In this document: positions 8,967 to 18,308 of the stretch, piece after piece | Numbering within the stretch: the first letter of the stretch is position 1 | How the letters are laid out: the number at the start of each line of letters is the position of its first letter | Assembly: GCA_020062665.1 (NCBI GenBank) | Contig: JAGUVW010000008.1 | Coordinates: 62,001 to 126,000 of the forward strand | Length of the DNA stretch: 64,000 nucleotides | Reading direction: 5' to 3' | From: Pseudomonadales bacterium | Lineage (GTDB): Bacteria; Pseudomonadota; Gammaproteobacteria; Pseudomonadales; Ketobacteraceae | Notes under the pieces: model-generated | What the model saw: the letters and a program-made list of their open reading frames with translations, nothing else | Told to the model about the DNA's origin: nothing | The model's database searches: none | Made by a program: the position numbers and the translations under genes

Positions 8967-10115
8967 TTAAGGCTGATTTTGCAGTCGGCGCGCCACTTCA
9001 TTGAAGACTTCTACCCATTCCGGATCGAAATGAGTGCCGGAACAGCGGTTGATTTCGAGGATCGCGCGCACGAACGGACGCTTGATTTTTTCGCTGTAGG
9101 CGCGCTCGTGCATGCGGGCGTCAAAGGCGTCGATGATGGCCATGATTTTCGCGCCGGGGCAGATACGCGCGCCGGGAATTTTGTCGGGATAGCCCTGGCC
9201 ATCGTGGTGCTCGTGATGCTCCTTCACGATCAGGCTGGCCTGATTCCAGCGCGACAGCGGCTTCAGCAGTTGCGCGGCGGTGAGGGGGTGTTGCCGGAGC
9301 AATGCCATTTCCTCTTCATTCAGGGGTGTGGTTTTGTGCAGGATCTCGATCGGCAGAAACGCCATGCCCGCATCGTGCAGATAAACGGCCACGGCAAGCT
9401 GATCGGGTTCCACTGGCTTGCCGGCGTGCTGGTTCATCGCCAGCGCCATCTGCAGCAGGCGCGCGTTGCGGCCGTTCCAATAGTGGGAGCGCTCTTCCAG
9501 TGGCTGTATTAAATGTTGGAAGAAGTGCAGGTCGTCGTTCAGCGCGATTTGGTATTCGCGCAGGATGTCCATTTCCTGGGGTTGGGCGGCCAGCGAAGGA
9601 AGGGGTTGCGTGGACACCGCCGGAAGCGCGGTATCGTCCAGTCGGGTGGACGGTTCCATCTGCTGCATCACTTCCACCACCAGGCGGCTGCGTTCGGTGC
9701 GATCCACTTCCGCAATGCGGCTGATCTGCTGGCACAACCGATCCAGATCGCTGTCGCTGAGTGGTAGCGGCTGCTGGGCGAGGCGGGCTTCCACCATCAG
9801 CTTGGTCTTGTCCATCGCCAGCATGATCACGTCGCTCAGCGAAGCATCGTAGGCCAGGCTGTGTTTGCGCACTGCGTCCAGCACGTCCTCGACGCTCTGG
9901 ATCAGGGGCGTCAGATCCTTCAGCCCCACGTACACCAGATTGCCTTTAATGGTGTGCACCGAGCGGAACAGGGCGTTGAGCAGATCCGTGTTGGCAGGAT
10001 CGTGTTCCAGGTCGATGAGGGTGTTTTCGCAGGATTGGTGTGCTTCCCTGAAATCCAGGAAAAAGTCGTCCATCAGATCCCGGTTGAAGTCGTCGTCCTG
10101 TCGTGAAGTGGCCAT
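8967..10115 (-). CDS. HPt domain fused to HD-GYP-type phosphodiesterase domain
   Basis: A 382-residue soluble protein. Residues about 10-110 form an HPt phosphotransfer domain with the phospho-acceptor His54 in VHTIKG. After a linker, residues about 225-375 form an HD-GYP domain: VYLHDAG supplies the HD dyad, LLRQHPLTAAQLL a further metal His, and EHHEHHDGQGYP matches the HHExxDGxGYP signature. HD-GYP proteins hydrolyse cyclic-di-GMP. The Lys that usually follows HDxG is Met here, and the first helix His is not obvious, so activity is uncertain. Start at 10113-10115 is preceded by AGGAG; an upstream in-frame ATG gives a poor N-terminus. Phosphorylation of the HPt domain probably controls the output. 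Confidence 0.88.
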   Translation of the reverse strand: MATSRQDDDFNRDLMDDFFLDFREAHQSCENTLIDLEHDPANTDLLNALFRSVHTIKGNLVYVGLKDLTPLIQSVEDVLDAVRKHSLAYDASLSDVIMLAMDKTKLMVEARLAQQPLPLSDSDLDRLCQQISRIAEVDRTERSRLVVEVMQQMEPSTRLDDTALPAVSTQPLPSLAAQPQEMDILREYQIALNDDLHFFQHLIQPLEERSHYWNGRNARLLQMALAMNQHAGKPVEPDQLAVAVYLHDAGMAFLPIEILHKTTPLNEEEMALLRQHPLTAAQLLKPLSRWNQASLIVKEHHEHHDGQGYPDKIPGARICPGAKIMAIIDAFDARMHERAYSEKIKRPFVRAILEINRCSGTHFDPEWVEVFNEVARRLQNQP

Positions 10116-10185
10116 GGCCTGGCTCCTGCGCGTGGGGGATTCCGTAAGTATAGAAGTGGCCCCAGACCCTGCCGGGGAGCGGCTA

Positions 10186-10214
10186 CTGCGCAAACGACGC
10201 TAACCCGTTATAAT
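10186..10214 (+). promoter_or_regulatory. Candidate promoter for fmdB-aspS-yebC
   Basis: A perfect -10 hexamer TATAAT at 10209-10214 lies about 100 bases upstream of the zinc-ribbon gene. The -35 region (around 10186) is a poor match, so an activator or a weak promoter is possible. Confidence 0.45.
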
Positions 10215-10312
10215 GTGGCCCCTTTTTCCGGTCGGCAGAAGCGGTGTCCTGATCTGTCGTCAAAATGTCATTGATTTCAATGTTTTGAGAAGTAGAGTTG
10301 GAGGCTTTGCCG

Positions 10313-10600
10313 ATGCCGATCTATGAGTACGAGTGCCAGTCCTGCGGCCATCACCTGGAAGTGATCCAGAAAATGAGCGACGCCGCGCTGAAGGATTGCC
10401 CCCAGTGCGCCCAGGCCACGCTGAAAAAATGCATCTCTGCGCCTGGCTTCCGCCTGTCCGGCGGCGGCTGGTATGAAACCGATTTCAAAACCGGCACCAA
10501 AAAGAATCTGACGGACAAGGGGGGGGATTCTTCCTCTGCGTCCAGTGGTGGTTCCGCCGGCAGCAGCGCCGGATCGACTTCCAGCCCGGCGGCCAGCTGA
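10313..10600 (+). CDS. FmdB-type zinc ribbon protein
   Basis: A 95-residue protein beginning MPIYEYECQSCG, the standard FmdB/CxxC zinc-ribbon start; the two pairs CQSC and CPQC should bind one zinc. A region FRLSGGGWYETDFK is also typical. The last 25 residues are Ser, Gly and Ala only, a low-complexity tail. The function of this family is not settled; in Pseudomonas relatives it regularly precedes aspS, as here (45 bases). Start at 10313 rather than the in-frame ATG at 10298 because the family begins with MPIYEY. Confidence 0.9.
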   Translation: MPIYEYECQSCGHHLEVIQKMSDAALKDCPQCAQATLKKCISAPGFRLSGGGWYETDFKTGTKKNLTDKGGDSSSASSGGSAGSSAGSTSSPAAS

Positions 10601-10645
10601 TCCGCCCCCTTAATACTTCATTTAAAAGACACAGGTAATAGTGAT

Positions 10646-12418
10646 ATGCGAAGCCATTATTGTGGCCACCTCAACGAATCCCACATCGACCAGACCGTAA
10701 CCCTGTGCGGCTGGGTGCACCGTCGCCGCGACCACGGCGGGGTGATTTTCCTGGATCTGCGTGATCGCGAAGGCATTGCCCAAGTGGTGTTCGATCCCGA
10801 TACCGTTGAGGCGTTCGCACTGGCTGAACGCGTGCGCAGCGAATTCGTGCTGAAAGTCACTGGCCGCGTGCGTCTTCGCCCCCAGGGTACCCAGAATACC
10901 GAAATGCCCACCGGCATGATCGAAGTGCTGGGCAAGCAGCTGGAAATCCTCAACACCGCAGAAACGCCGCCGTTCCAGCTCGATGAACATACCACCGTCG
11001 GCGAAGACGTCCGCCTCAAGTACCGCTATCTGGATTTGCGCCGCCCCGAAATGCTCGAGCGCCTGCAGTTCCGCTCCAGAGTCACCACCGCCATCCGCAA
11101 TTATCTGGATGAAAAAGGCTTCCGCGATGTGGAAACCCCGATCCTCACCCGTGCTACGCCAGAAGGTGCTCGCGATTATCTGGTGCCGAGCCGTACGCAC
11201 CAGGGCAGTTTCTTTGCGCTGCCGCAGTCGCCCCAGCTGTTCAAGCAGCTGCTGATGGTGGCGGGCATGGACAAGTATTACCAGATTGCCAAGTGCTTCC
11301 GCGACGAAGACCTGCGTGCCGACCGCCAGCCTGAGTTCACCCAGATCGATATCGAAGCTTCCTTTATTAATGAGGAAGACATCATGGGCGTGGCTGAAGG
11401 CATGGCGCGCAAGCTGTTCAAGGATCTGCTGGGTATCGAGTTCGGCCCGTTCCCGCGCATGCCGTATTCCGAAGCCATGTCCCGCTTCGGCAGCGACAAG
11501 CCCGACCTGCGTATTCCGCTGGAGCTGGTCGACGTGGGCGATCTGATGAAGCAGGTGGATTTCAAGGTATTCAGCGGCCCGGCCAATGATCCGAAAGGCC
11601 GTGTGGTGGCGCTGAAAGTCCCCGGCGGCGGCACCATCAGCCGCAAGGAAATCGACGACTACACCAAATTCATCTCCATTTATGGCGCGAAGGGTCTGGC
11701 CTGGATCAAGGTGAATGAAATCGCCAAAGGCATCGACGGCCTGCAGTCGCCGATCGTGAAGAACATGGCCAATGTCGTGATGGAGATGATGCAGCGTCTG
11801 GAAGCCAAAGACGGCGACATCATCTTCTTCGGTGCCGACAAGGCCAAGGTGGTGAACGAGTCCATCGGTGCGCTGCGGATCAAGCTGGGCCACGACCTGA
11901 AGCTGTTCACCTGTGAATGGGCACCGCTGTGGGTGGTGGATTTCCCCATGTTCGAGGAAACGGACAACGGCGGCTGGACTCCGTGCCACCACCCGTTCAC
12001 CGCGCCGTCCTGCCCGGTGGAAATGCTGGAATCCGATCCGGGTGCCGCGCTGTCCCGCGCTTACGACATGGTGCTGAACGGCACCGAGCTGGGTGGCGGT
12101 TCCATCCGTATCCACCGTCCTGAAATGCAGAAGGCCGTGTTCCGTGCTCTGAAAATCTCCGACGACGAAGCCAACGAGAAATTCGGCTTCCTGCTGGATG
12201 CGCTGAAATTCGGTTGCCCGCCGCACGGTGGCCTGGCCTTCGGTCTGGACCGCCTGATCATGCTGATGACGGGTGCTTCCTCCATCCGCGATGTGATTGC
12301 GTTCCCCAAAACGCAAACTGCGGCCTGCGTGATGACTCAGGCGCCGTCGCCGGTGGATCCGAAGCAGTTGCGGGAAGTGGGTATCCGGTTGCGGGAAGAA
12401 AGCAAACCCAAGGAGTAA
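10646..12418 (+). CDS. aspS: Aspartyl-tRNA synthetase
   Basis: This 590-residue class IIb synthetase charges tRNA-Asp. The N-terminal OB-fold anticodon domain ([19 protein letters not shown]) is followed by the class II core: motif 2 [16 protein letters not shown], the bacterial GAD insertion (about residues 280-420) and motif 3 [13 protein letters not shown] near residue 535. Length equals that of E. coli AspS. The C-terminal [12 protein letters not shown] is typical. It is followed after seven bases by yebC. Whether it is discriminating or non-discriminating (Asp plus Asn) is not evident here. Confidence 0.98.
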   Translation: MRSHYCGHLNESHIDQTVTLCGWVHRRRDHGGVIFLDLRDREGIAQVVFDPDTVEAFALAERVRSEFVLKVTGRVRLRPQGTQNTEMPTGMIEVLGKQLEILNTAETPPFQLDEHTTVGEDVRLKYRYLDLRRPEMLERLQFRSRVTTAIRNYLDEKGFRDVETPILTRATPEGARDYLVPSRTHQGSFFALPQSPQLFKQLLMVAGMDKYYQIAKCFRDEDLRADRQPEFTQIDIEASFINEEDIMGVAEGMARKLFKDLLGIEFGPFPRMPYSEAMSRFGSDKPDLRIPLELVDVGDLMKQVDFKVFSGPANDPKGRVVALKVPGGGTISRKEIDDYTKFISIYGAKGLAWIKVNEIAKGIDGLQSPIVKNMANVVMEMMQRLEAKDGDIIFFGADKAKVVNESIGALRIKLGHDLKLFTCEWAPLWVVDFPMFEETDNGGWTPCHHPFTAPSCPVEMLESDPGAALSRAYDMVLNGTELGGGSIRIHRPEMQKAVFRALKISDDEANEKFGFLLDALKFGCPPHGGLAFGLDRLIMLMTGASSIRDVIAFPKTQTAACVMTQAPSPVDPKQLREVGIRLREESKPKE

Positions 12419-12425
12419 TCCGATC

Positions 12426-13175
12426 ATGGCGGGCCATTCCAAATGGGCCAACACGCGCCACCGCAAGGCGGCGCAGGACGCCAAGCGCAGCAAGATCTTC
12501 ACCAAGTTCATCCGCGAAATCACCGTCGCCGCCCGCACTGGTGGCGGTGTGATCGACGACAACCCCCGTTTGCGGCTGGTGGTGGACAAGGCTCTCACCG
12601 CCAACATGTCCCGCGACGTCATCGAACGTGCCATCAAACGCGGCGTGGGTGAAGACGACGGCGCCCACATGGAAGAACTCACCTACGAAGGATATGGAGT
12701 AGGGGGTGTGGCAGTGCTGGTGAATGTCATGACGGACAACCGCAATCGCTCCGCCAGCGACGTGCGCCATGCCTTCACCAAGTGTGGCGGCAATCTGGGT
12801 ACCGACGGTTCTGTTTCCTACCTGTTCAGCAAGCGCGGCGAAATCTTTCTGGAACCGGGTGTCGATGAAAACAAGGTCATGGAAGTGGCGCTCGAATCCG
12901 GCGCCGACGATATCGTCAATCTACCCGATGGCAGCATTGAAATCGTCACGCCATGGGAAATTCTCGGCAAAGTGCGTACAGCTCTGGAGCAATCTGGCAT
13001 CGCGGTGGCTCATGCCGATATCAATATGGCGCCGTCGCTACACGTGGATATGGACGAAGATACGGCGGCCAAAAACCTCAAGCTGATCGACATGCTGGAG
13101 GATCTGGACGACGTGCAGGCGGTGTTTACCAATGCCAATTTCACCGCTGAGCTGATGGAACAGATCAGCGGTTGA
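12426..13175 (+). CDS. yebC: YebC/PmpR family translation or transcription factor
   Basis: A 249-residue protein with the invariant N-terminus [19 protein letters not shown] and the acidic, cavity-forming middle and C-terminal domains ([20 protein letters not shown]). YebC proteins have been described both as transcription regulators and as factors relieving ribosome stalling. It lies seven bases after aspS, as part of the same operon. In many gammaproteobacteria yebC is followed by ruvC; here two small genes intervene before ruvC at 14511, an insertion into that familiar order. Confidence 0.96.
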   Translation: MAGHSKWANTRHRKAAQDAKRSKIFTKFIREITVAARTGGGVIDDNPRLRLVVDKALTANMSRDVIERAIKRGVGEDDGAHMEELTYEGYGVGGVAVLVNVMTDNRNRSASDVRHAFTKCGGNLGTDGSVSYLFSKRGEIFLEPGVDENKVMEVALESGADDIVNLPDGSIEIVTPWEILGKVRTALEQSGIAVAHADINMAPSLHVDMDEDTAAKNLKLIDMLEDLDDVQAVFTNANFTAELMEQISG

Positions 13176-13225
13176 TCCAGGCATTCTCTGCGGGTCTGTC
13201 TTGCAGGTAAGTGATCCAGACAAAC

Positions 13226-13262
13226 AAAAAGCCCTGCGCAGAATGCTCTGGCAGGGCTTTTT
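13226..13262. terminator. Bidirectional terminator between yebC and the glycine-zipper gene
   Basis: Stem 13226-13237 pairs with 13251-13262 (12 bp including A/T flanks), giving a T-run on both strands. The convergent genes end at 13175 and 13287. Confidence 0.85.
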
Positions 13263-13286
13263 TGTCAGCCGACGATGATCAAGCTA

Positions 13287-13847
13287 TCAGGACTGCGGTA
13301 CAGGTGCATATTGAGCTGCCGGAGGTGTCAGCACCAGTTGGCCATCTTTCAGCGGAATCTGCTGACCCGGATCGTATGACATGCGTACCACCGCTTCCTT
13401 GTCCTTCAGGCGGTAGGTCACGTCATAACCCACGATCTCGTCCTGTTTGTCGTACACCGTTTTGCAGCGCTGTTCCACGGTTTGATACGTGTCGTTCTTC
13501 TGCATGTTGTTCTGGATACGGTCACCGGCGTAGCCACCGGCCACGGCACCGGCCACAGTGGCCACTTTCTTGCCGCTGCCGCCGCCTACCTGGTTACCCA
13601 GCACACCGCCAACCACGGCACCGATTGCCTTGCCGGCAATCCGGTTCTCGTCCTGCACCGGACGCTGGCGGGTCACGGTCACGTCACGGCATTCCTCGCG
13701 GGGAATTTCGACGGTCTTGGTGACGGCCACGGTTCGTACCACGTCCGCGTGGGTAGGTTCCTTCAACAGCTGATAGCCGGAAATCGCGCCACCGGCGGTG
13801 GCAACGCCCACACCCAGTACTGTACCTACGATCATCGACTTGTTCAT
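13287..13847 (-). CDS. Glycine-zipper 2TM envelope protein
   Basis: A 186-residue protein with an N-terminal hydrophobic export segment (MIVGTVLGVGVATAGGAISG) and a central glycine-zipper region about residues 70-105 (GKAIGAVVGGVLGNQVGG, then VAGAVAGGYAGD), the signature of Rick-17kDa/SlyB/YmgG-like outer-membrane or envelope proteins. There is no lipobox Cys, so the N-terminus is either a cleavable signal or an inner-membrane anchor. The rest has charged segments (CRDVTVTRQRP, YDVTYRLKDKE) of unknown role. Ribosome site AGGAG is present. The role in envelope integrity is inferred from family context. Confidence 0.85.
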   Translation of the reverse strand: MNKSMIVGTVLGVGVATAGGAISGYQLLKEPTHADVVRTVAVTKTVEIPREECRDVTVTRQRPVQDENRIAGKAIGAVVGGVLGNQVGGGSGKKVATVAGAVAGGYAGDRIQNNMQKNDTYQTVEQRCKTVYDKQDEIVGYDVTYRLKDKEAVVRMSYDPGQQIPLKDGQLVLTPPAAQYAPVPQS

Positions 13848-14161
13848 AAAGGTTGTGCTCCTATCGGTCTTGCTTTGGATGTCTTTACAGGTGGCACAGT
13901 CTAAACATTTTTCAACTTAACGCCGCCTGAACAGCTGCAGATTTGTGATCTTGCTCGCGCACAAACGCCTGTTGGGTGGGCAGTCGCGATCCCACGGGTT
14001 CAAAAAATGCGCATTCGCCGTCATCGGAAGTCCGCCATGTACCCGATTCGGGGCGGTACTATTTCATAACGTCCACCCCGGGGTCGCCCATAGACTGTGC
14101 ACATCAAAGGGACAGTCTGGTGCTGGAGCGCGCCAGGCTGAACGGACAGAGGAGATCAACA
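13848..14161. other. Intergenic region, 314 bases, divergent
   Basis: It separates the divergent glycine-zipper gene and a small membrane-protein gene. No convincing extra gene or paired -35/-10 boxes were found; promoters for both genes must lie here. Confidence 0.4.
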
Positions 14162-14344
14162 ATGAAAGCGCTCAATATCCTGGTATTCGGACTGATTGCG
14201 GTACTGGCTGTCGTCCTGGTGTTGTTTGTGAATTCATCGGATATGGTGCGCAACCTGGCAGATCATTCCATCGCATTCCTGTTTGCGATTGGCATACTCG
14301 GACTCGTCGGTGCTCGCGAGAAAACGCCTACCCCCCAGGCGTAA
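14162..14344 (+). CDS. Small membrane protein, 60 residues, LapA-like in appearance
   Basis: A 60-residue protein with two hydrophobic stretches (LNILVFGLIAVLAVVLVLFV and a second one, HSIAFLFAIGILGLVGA) joined by a polar loop. It has an AGAGGAG ribosome site ten bases upstream and its own terminator, so it is a genuine transcription unit. I cannot assign a family. Topology with short loops resembles small inner-membrane proteins. An in-frame extension to 13976 has no ribosome site and a non-membrane composition, so was not used. Confidence 0.75.
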   Translation: MKALNILVFGLIAVLAVVLVLFVNSSDMVRNLADHSIAFLFAIGILGLVGAREKTPTPQA

Positions 14345-14352
14345 CCCCCTCA

Positions 14353-14379
14353 GCGGCATCTTCGGATGCCGCGTTTTTT
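14353..14379 (+). terminator. Terminator with UUCG tetraloop
   Basis: 8-bp stem 14353-14360 with 14365-14372, closed by a TTCG tetraloop and followed by six T residues. It lies nine bases after the 60-residue gene and isolates it from ruvC. Confidence 0.92.
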
Positions 14380-14510
14380 CGGTCCGCCTTCCCTCCAGTC
14401 GCCAGAGCCCACCCATCACCGCGATATAACTGAAGAAAATCAAGTGACAGCCGCGTGCGTGCTGCTAGACTAGCTCGCAGTTCATACAATCAAAGGCGGC
14501 ACTCATCCCC

Positions 14511-15035
14511 ATGGCGGTTGTGCTCGGCATCGACCCAGGTTCCCGGATCACCGGTTATGGCGTCATCAGCGCCGAAGGTTCCAGGCTCATCTATATCGAC
14601 AGCGGCTGCATTCGCACCGAATCCGCGCGGGATCTCAGTGAAAAACTCGACATGATCTGCCGGGGCATTGATCAGGTCATCCGGCTTCATTCGCCTACCG
14701 AAGTGGGCATCGAACAGGTGTTCATGGCCCGCAATGCGGATTCTGCTCTCAAGCTGGGGCAGGCGAGGGGAGCGGCCATCGTGGCATGCACACTCAACAA
14801 CCTTCCTGTGCACGAATACTCTGCCCGCCAGGTCAAGCAGTCCGTGGTGGGCACCGGGGCGGCGGACAAAACCCAGGTCCAGCACATGATCCGCCATCTG
14901 CTCAATCTGACCCAATCCCCCCAGGCCGACGCAGCGGATGCCCTCGGTGTAGCCGTTTGTCATACCCACATGAACCAAGGCATGATCCGTCTGGCGGGCG
15001 CCCGCAAGATCCGGCGTGGCCGACTTCGACTGTGA
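14511..15035 (+). CDS. ruvC: Holliday junction resolvase RuvC
   Basis: A 174-residue endonuclease that cuts Holliday junctions. Starts [19 protein letters not shown], containing the first catalytic Asp in IDPG; GIEQVF provides the catalytic Glu near residue 66, and [13 protein letters not shown] near the C-terminus the last two Asp. It has the RNase H-like fold. It starts a long plus-strand run ruvC-ruvA-ruvB-ybgC-tol. A possible -10 TACAAT is at 14485-14490 but with no clear -35. Confidence 0.97.
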   Translation: MAVVLGIDPGSRITGYGVISAEGSRLIYIDSGCIRTESARDLSEKLDMICRGIDQVIRLHSPTEVGIEQVFMARNADSALKLGQARGAAIVACTLNNLPVHEYSARQVKQSVVGTGAADKTQVQHMIRHLLNLTQSPQADAADALGVAVCHTHMNQGMIRLAGARKIRRGRLRL

Positions 15036-15046
15036 CAGGACTTTCT

Positions 15047-15661
15047 ATGATCGGACGACTCAAGGGCACGCTTCTGGAAAAACAGGCGCCGCGGCTGCTG
15101 CTGGATGTGAATGGCGTTGGTTATGAAGTCGAAGTCCCCATGACCACGCTCTACCGGTTGCCGGAACTGGGCCAGAACGTCACCCTTCACACCCATTTCG
15201 TGGTGCGGGAGGATGCCCAGCTGCTGTACGGGTTCTTCGAAAAGGCCGAGCGTGAACTGTTCCGCCAGCTGATCAAAGTCAACGGCGTCGGTCCCAAAAT
15301 GGCTTTGGCGATACTCTCCGGCATGGAGGGCGCCGAATTCGTCCGCTGTGTGCAGGACCACGACATCAACACCCTGGTGAAACTGCCGGGCGTCGGTAAA
15401 AAGACCGCCGAGCGTCTGCTGGTGGAAATGCAGGATCGCCTGAAGGAATTCAGTCAGTGGTTGCCACAGTTGCCGTCCACCATGCCGACGACGGGCAAAC
15501 GGACTGAAAAAATTGAAATTTCAGAAGCCGAAAGTGCCCTGATTGCGCTAGGATATCGGCCCCAGGAAGCGGCCAAAGCTATCGCCGCCCTCAATACCGA
15601 GGGCCTGCGCAGCGAAGACATCATCAAGCAGGCCCTGCGGAACATGGTCAAAGCGTCCTGA
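15047..15661 (+). CDS. ruvA: Holliday junction branch migration protein RuvA
   Basis: A 204-residue protein starting [12 protein letters not shown], with an OB fold (about 1-63), a double helix-hairpin-helix DNA-binding region ([16 protein letters not shown] and [14 protein letters not shown], about 75-140) and a C-terminal RuvB-binding domain ([17 protein letters not shown]). RuvA binds the four-way junction as a tetramer and positions RuvB motors. An apparently longer open frame upstream (from 14786) is the ruvC region in another frame and was rejected. It starts 11 bases after ruvC and ends six bases before ruvB. Confidence 0.98.
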   Translation: MIGRLKGTLLEKQAPRLLLDVNGVGYEVEVPMTTLYRLPELGQNVTLHTHFVVREDAQLLYGFFEKAERELFRQLIKVNGVGPKMALAILSGMEGAEFVRCVQDHDINTLVKLPGVGKKTAERLLVEMQDRLKEFSQWLPQLPSTMPTTGKRTEKIEISEAESALIALGYRPQEAAKAIAALNTEGLRSEDIIKQALRNMVKAS

Positions 15662-15667
15662 TAAAAC

Positions 15668-16720
15668 ATGATCGAATCTGATCGCATCATTTCACCCAGC
15701 GCCCACAAGGAAGATGCCCACGACCGGGCCATCCGTCCTACCCGCTTGTCCGAATACACCGGGCAGGACGCCGTGCGCGAGCAGATGGAGATATTCATCT
15801 CCGCCGCGAAAGGGCGGGGCGAAGCGCTGGATCACACCCTGATTTTCGGCCCGCCCGGCCTGGGCAAAACCACCCTGGCCAACATCATTGCCAACGAAAT
15901 GGGCGGCAGCCTGAAGAGCACCTCCGGCCCGGTACTGGAAAAAGCCGGTGATCTGGCGGCTCTGCTGACCAATCTGGAAGAAGGCGACGTCCTGTTTGTG
16001 GACGAAATCCACCGCCTGAGCCCCATGGTGGAAGAAATCCTCTACCCGGCGATGGAAGACTACCAGCTCGACATCATGATCGGCGAAGGCCCCGCTGCCC
16101 GCTCCATCAAGATCGATCTGCCGCCTTTTACCCTGGTGGGTGCCACCACCCGCGCCGGACTGCTTACGTCGCCGCTGCGCGATCGTTTCGGCATCGTTCA
16201 GCGTCTGGAATTCTATTCGGTGGAAGAGTTGACCCGCATCGTGACCCGGTCCGCCGCCATCCTGGGTGTGCATATGGAAGCGGAAGGTGCTTTCGAGATC
16301 GCCCGCCGCAGTCGGGGAACTCCCCGCATCGCCAATCGTTTGTTGCGTCGGGTGCGTGATTACGCCGAAGTGAAAGGCGATGGACGGGTGAACGGCGATA
16401 TTGCAGGGCGTGCGCTGGACATGCTGAAAGTGGATTCCCACGGTTTCGACACGATGGATCGCCGTCTGCTGCTGACCATCATGGAAAAGTTCGACGGCGG
16501 CCCGGTGGGGCTCGAAAGCCTGGCTGCCGCCATCAGCGAAGAATCCGGTACGCTGGAAGATGTGGTCGAACCCTATCTGATCCAGCAAGGCTTCATCATG
16601 CGGACGCCGAGGGGCAGGGTAGTGACCCGGCAGGCCTGGCTCCATTTCGGCCTCAATCCCCCGGCCAGCCTTGCTGCCAGTCCCACCGCCGCGACGCAGG
16701 ATCTGTTCAGCAATGAATGA
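15668..16720 (+). CDS. ruvB: Holliday junction branch migration ATPase RuvB
   Basis: A 350-residue AAA+ helicase motor. The N-terminal [12 protein letters not shown] motif is followed by Walker [11 protein letters not shown], Walker [10 protein letters not shown], sensor 1 GATTRAG, and a C-terminal winged-helix domain ([12 protein letters not shown]). It drives branch migration with RuvA and RuvC, encoded just upstream. The last eight bases overlap the start of ybgC (ATGAATGA), so translation of the recombination genes and the Tol cluster is physically linked. Confidence 0.98.
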   Translation: MIESDRIISPSAHKEDAHDRAIRPTRLSEYTGQDAVREQMEIFISAAKGRGEALDHTLIFGPPGLGKTTLANIIANEMGGSLKSTSGPVLEKAGDLAALLTNLEEGDVLFVDEIHRLSPMVEEILYPAMEDYQLDIMIGEGPAARSIKIDLPPFTLVGATTRAGLLTSPLRDRFGIVQRLEFYSVEELTRIVTRSAAILGVHMEAEGAFEIARRSRGTPRIANRLLRRVRDYAEVKGDGRVNGDIAGRALDMLKVDSHGFDTMDRRLLLTIMEKFDGGPVGLESLAAAISEESGTLEDVVEPYLIQQGFIMRTPRGRVVTRQAWLHFGLNPPASLAASPTAATQDLFSNE

Positions 16721-17147
16721 ATTTTCCCTGCCGGTCCGGGTCTATCTGGAAGACACAGATGCCGGTGGCATCGTGTATTACGTGAATTACCTGAAGTTCA
16801 TGGAGCGGGCTCGCACGGAACTGCTGCGTAGCCTGGGATTTGAATTCGCCCAGCTCGGCAACGACGGCTTGCAGTTCGTTGTGCACAGCGTGAATGCCAA
16901 TTATCGCAAGCCGGCCCGCATGGACGACGAGCTCACAGTGACTGCATCGGTGCAACAATTGGCGCGCACCTACGTGGTGTTCCAGCAACGGGTTCTGCGT
17001 GGCGACGATCTGCTGTGTGAAGCGCAGGTGAAAGTCGCCTGCGTCGATACCATTCATCTGAAACCGGCCATCATGCCGCTGCCGGTGAAGACGCAATTTT
17101 CCCTGGCCCACCTCAAGGGCCCCGATCAAGCCGAAGGAGACAACTGA
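16713..17147 (+). CDS. ybgC: Tol-Pal-associated acyl-CoA thioesterase YbgC
   Basis: A 144-residue hotdog-fold thioesterase. The motif [22 protein letters not shown] includes the catalytic Asp and typical Tyr/His-like surroundings of the 4-hydroxybenzoyl-CoA thioesterase branch. YbgC hydrolyses short or medium acyl-CoA and is the first gene of the tol-pal operon in many gammaproteobacteria. Start 16713 matches the domain start ([16 protein letters not shown]) and overlaps ruvB by eight bases; an in-frame earlier ATG at 16671 lies within ruvB. Confidence 0.94.
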   Translation: MNEFSLPVRVYLEDTDAGGIVYYVNYLKFMERARTELLRSLGFEFAQLGNDGLQFVVHSVNANYRKPARMDDELTVTASVQQLARTYVVFQQRVLRGDDLLCEAQVKVACVDTIHLKPAIMPLPVKTQFSLAHLKGPDQAEGDN

Positions 17148-17149
17148 AC

Positions 17150-17839
17150 GTGGAATCCATGTCCATATTGAGTCTGATTGCCAATGCCACCATCGTGGTG
17201 AAGTTGGTCATGCTCACATTGCTTTCATTGTCCATCGTGTCCTGGTACATGATCTGGCAGCGCCAGTCCATCATGTCGAAAACCCAGCGTGCGCTGGAAA
17301 ACTTTGAAGAGCGCTTCTGGTCTGGCATTGACCTCAGTCGTCTGTTTGTTCAGGTCAACTCCGACCCGAACCCCAACAGTGGCCAGGAAAACATTTTCCG
17401 CGCCGGCTTCAAGGAATTCGCCCGTCTGCGCAAGAACGTCAACAGTGATCCCGATTCCGTGATGGAAGGTACCGAGCGCGCGATGCGCGTAGCGCTGCTG
17501 CGGGAACAGGAAAAGCTCGAAGCCAATCTGTCGTTCCTGGCGACAGTCGGTTCCACCAGCCCGTACATCGGCCTGTTCGGCACCGTGTGGGGGATCATGC
17601 ATTCGTTCCTGTCCCTGGCCAATCAACAGCAGGCAACGCTCGCGGCAGTTGCACCGGGTATCGCCGAGGCCCTGATCGCCACAGCCATCGGCTTGTTTGC
17701 CGCCATTCCCGCCGTGGTGGGTTACAACCGTTTCTCCGCTATGGTGGATCGACTGCTCCACAGCTACGAAACATTCTCCGACGAGTTCTCCAGCATTCTG
17801 CATCGCAAGGCGCACTCCGGTGACGCCGACGACAAATAA
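17150..17839 (+). CDS. tolQ: Tol-Pal inner-membrane motor protein TolQ
   Basis: This 229-residue protein is the proton-driven stator of Tol-Pal. Three membrane helices: residues about 8-30 (NATIVVKLVMLTLLSLSIVS), and two after the cytoplasmic loop (TVGSTSPYIGLFGTVWGIMH and IAEALIATAIGLFAAIPAV). The GLFGTVWGI and EALIATAIG motifs are the ExbB/TolQ/MotA signature. It starts at GTG 17150 with AAGGAGA nine bases upstream; the in-frame ATG at 17159 would leave the ribosome site too far. It is followed by tolR, 20 bases away. Confidence 0.96.
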   Translation: MESMSILSLIANATIVVKLVMLTLLSLSIVSWYMIWQRQSIMSKTQRALENFEERFWSGIDLSRLFVQVNSDPNPNSGQENIFRAGFKEFARLRKNVNSDPDSVMEGTERAMRVALLREQEKLEANLSFLATVGSTSPYIGLFGTVWGIMHSFLSLANQQQATLAAVAPGIAEALIATAIGLFAAIPAVVGYNRFSAMVDRLLHSYETFSDEFSSILHRKAHSGDADDK

Positions 17840-17859
17840 GCCGGAAAAAGACTGCTGAC

Positions 17860-18303
17860 ATGGCCCAGAAAAAGAAAACCACCGTTCGTCGCAAGCCGGT
17901 CTCCGAGATCAACGTGGTGCCGTACATCGACGTCATGCTGGTGCTGCTGGTGGTCTTCATGATCACCGCACCCATGATGACGGCCGGCGTCAAGGTTGAT
18001 CTGCCTGATGCCGATGCCAAGCCCATGGAGCTGCCCAAGGACGAAGAATTCATCATCGTCTCCGTGAATGGCGCCGGGCAATATTACCTGAGCGTCGGTG
18101 GCGATACCCAGCAGCCCAAGCCCATGGAAGAAATCGCTGACATGGTGGGCAAGATCAAGCGCAACGCGCCGCAAACACCTGTCCTGATGGAAGGGGATCA
18201 CCAGGTGGAGTATGGGCGGGTCGTGCAGATGATGGTCGCGTTGCAGAAGGCGGGCGTGAATGACGTCGGCCTGGTAACCGAAAGCCCGGCTCCGGAGCGC
18301 TGA
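17860..18303 (+). CDS. tolR: Tol-Pal inner-membrane protein TolR
   Basis: A 147-residue protein with a short cytoplasmic start, one membrane helix carrying the proton-channel Asp (YIDVMLVLLVVFMITAP) and a periplasmic domain ending in a TolR-like fold (EYGRVVQMMVALQKAGVNDVG). With TolQ it couples proton flow to TolA movement for outer-membrane constriction at division. It is 147 residues, close to E. coli TolR (142). Confidence 0.97.
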   Translation: MAQKKKTTVRRKPVSEINVVPYIDVMLVLLVVFMITAPMMTAGVKVDLPDADAKPMELPKDEEFIIVSVNGAGQYYLSVGGDTQQPKPMEEIADMVGKIKRNAPQTPVLMEGDHQVEYGRVVQMMVALQKAGVNDVGLVTESPAPER

Positions 18304-18308
18304 TCGCG

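Noticed and set aside
10622-12682. Minus-strand open frame of 686 residues over aspS
   Set aside because: Antisense to a clear aspartyl-tRNA synthetase.
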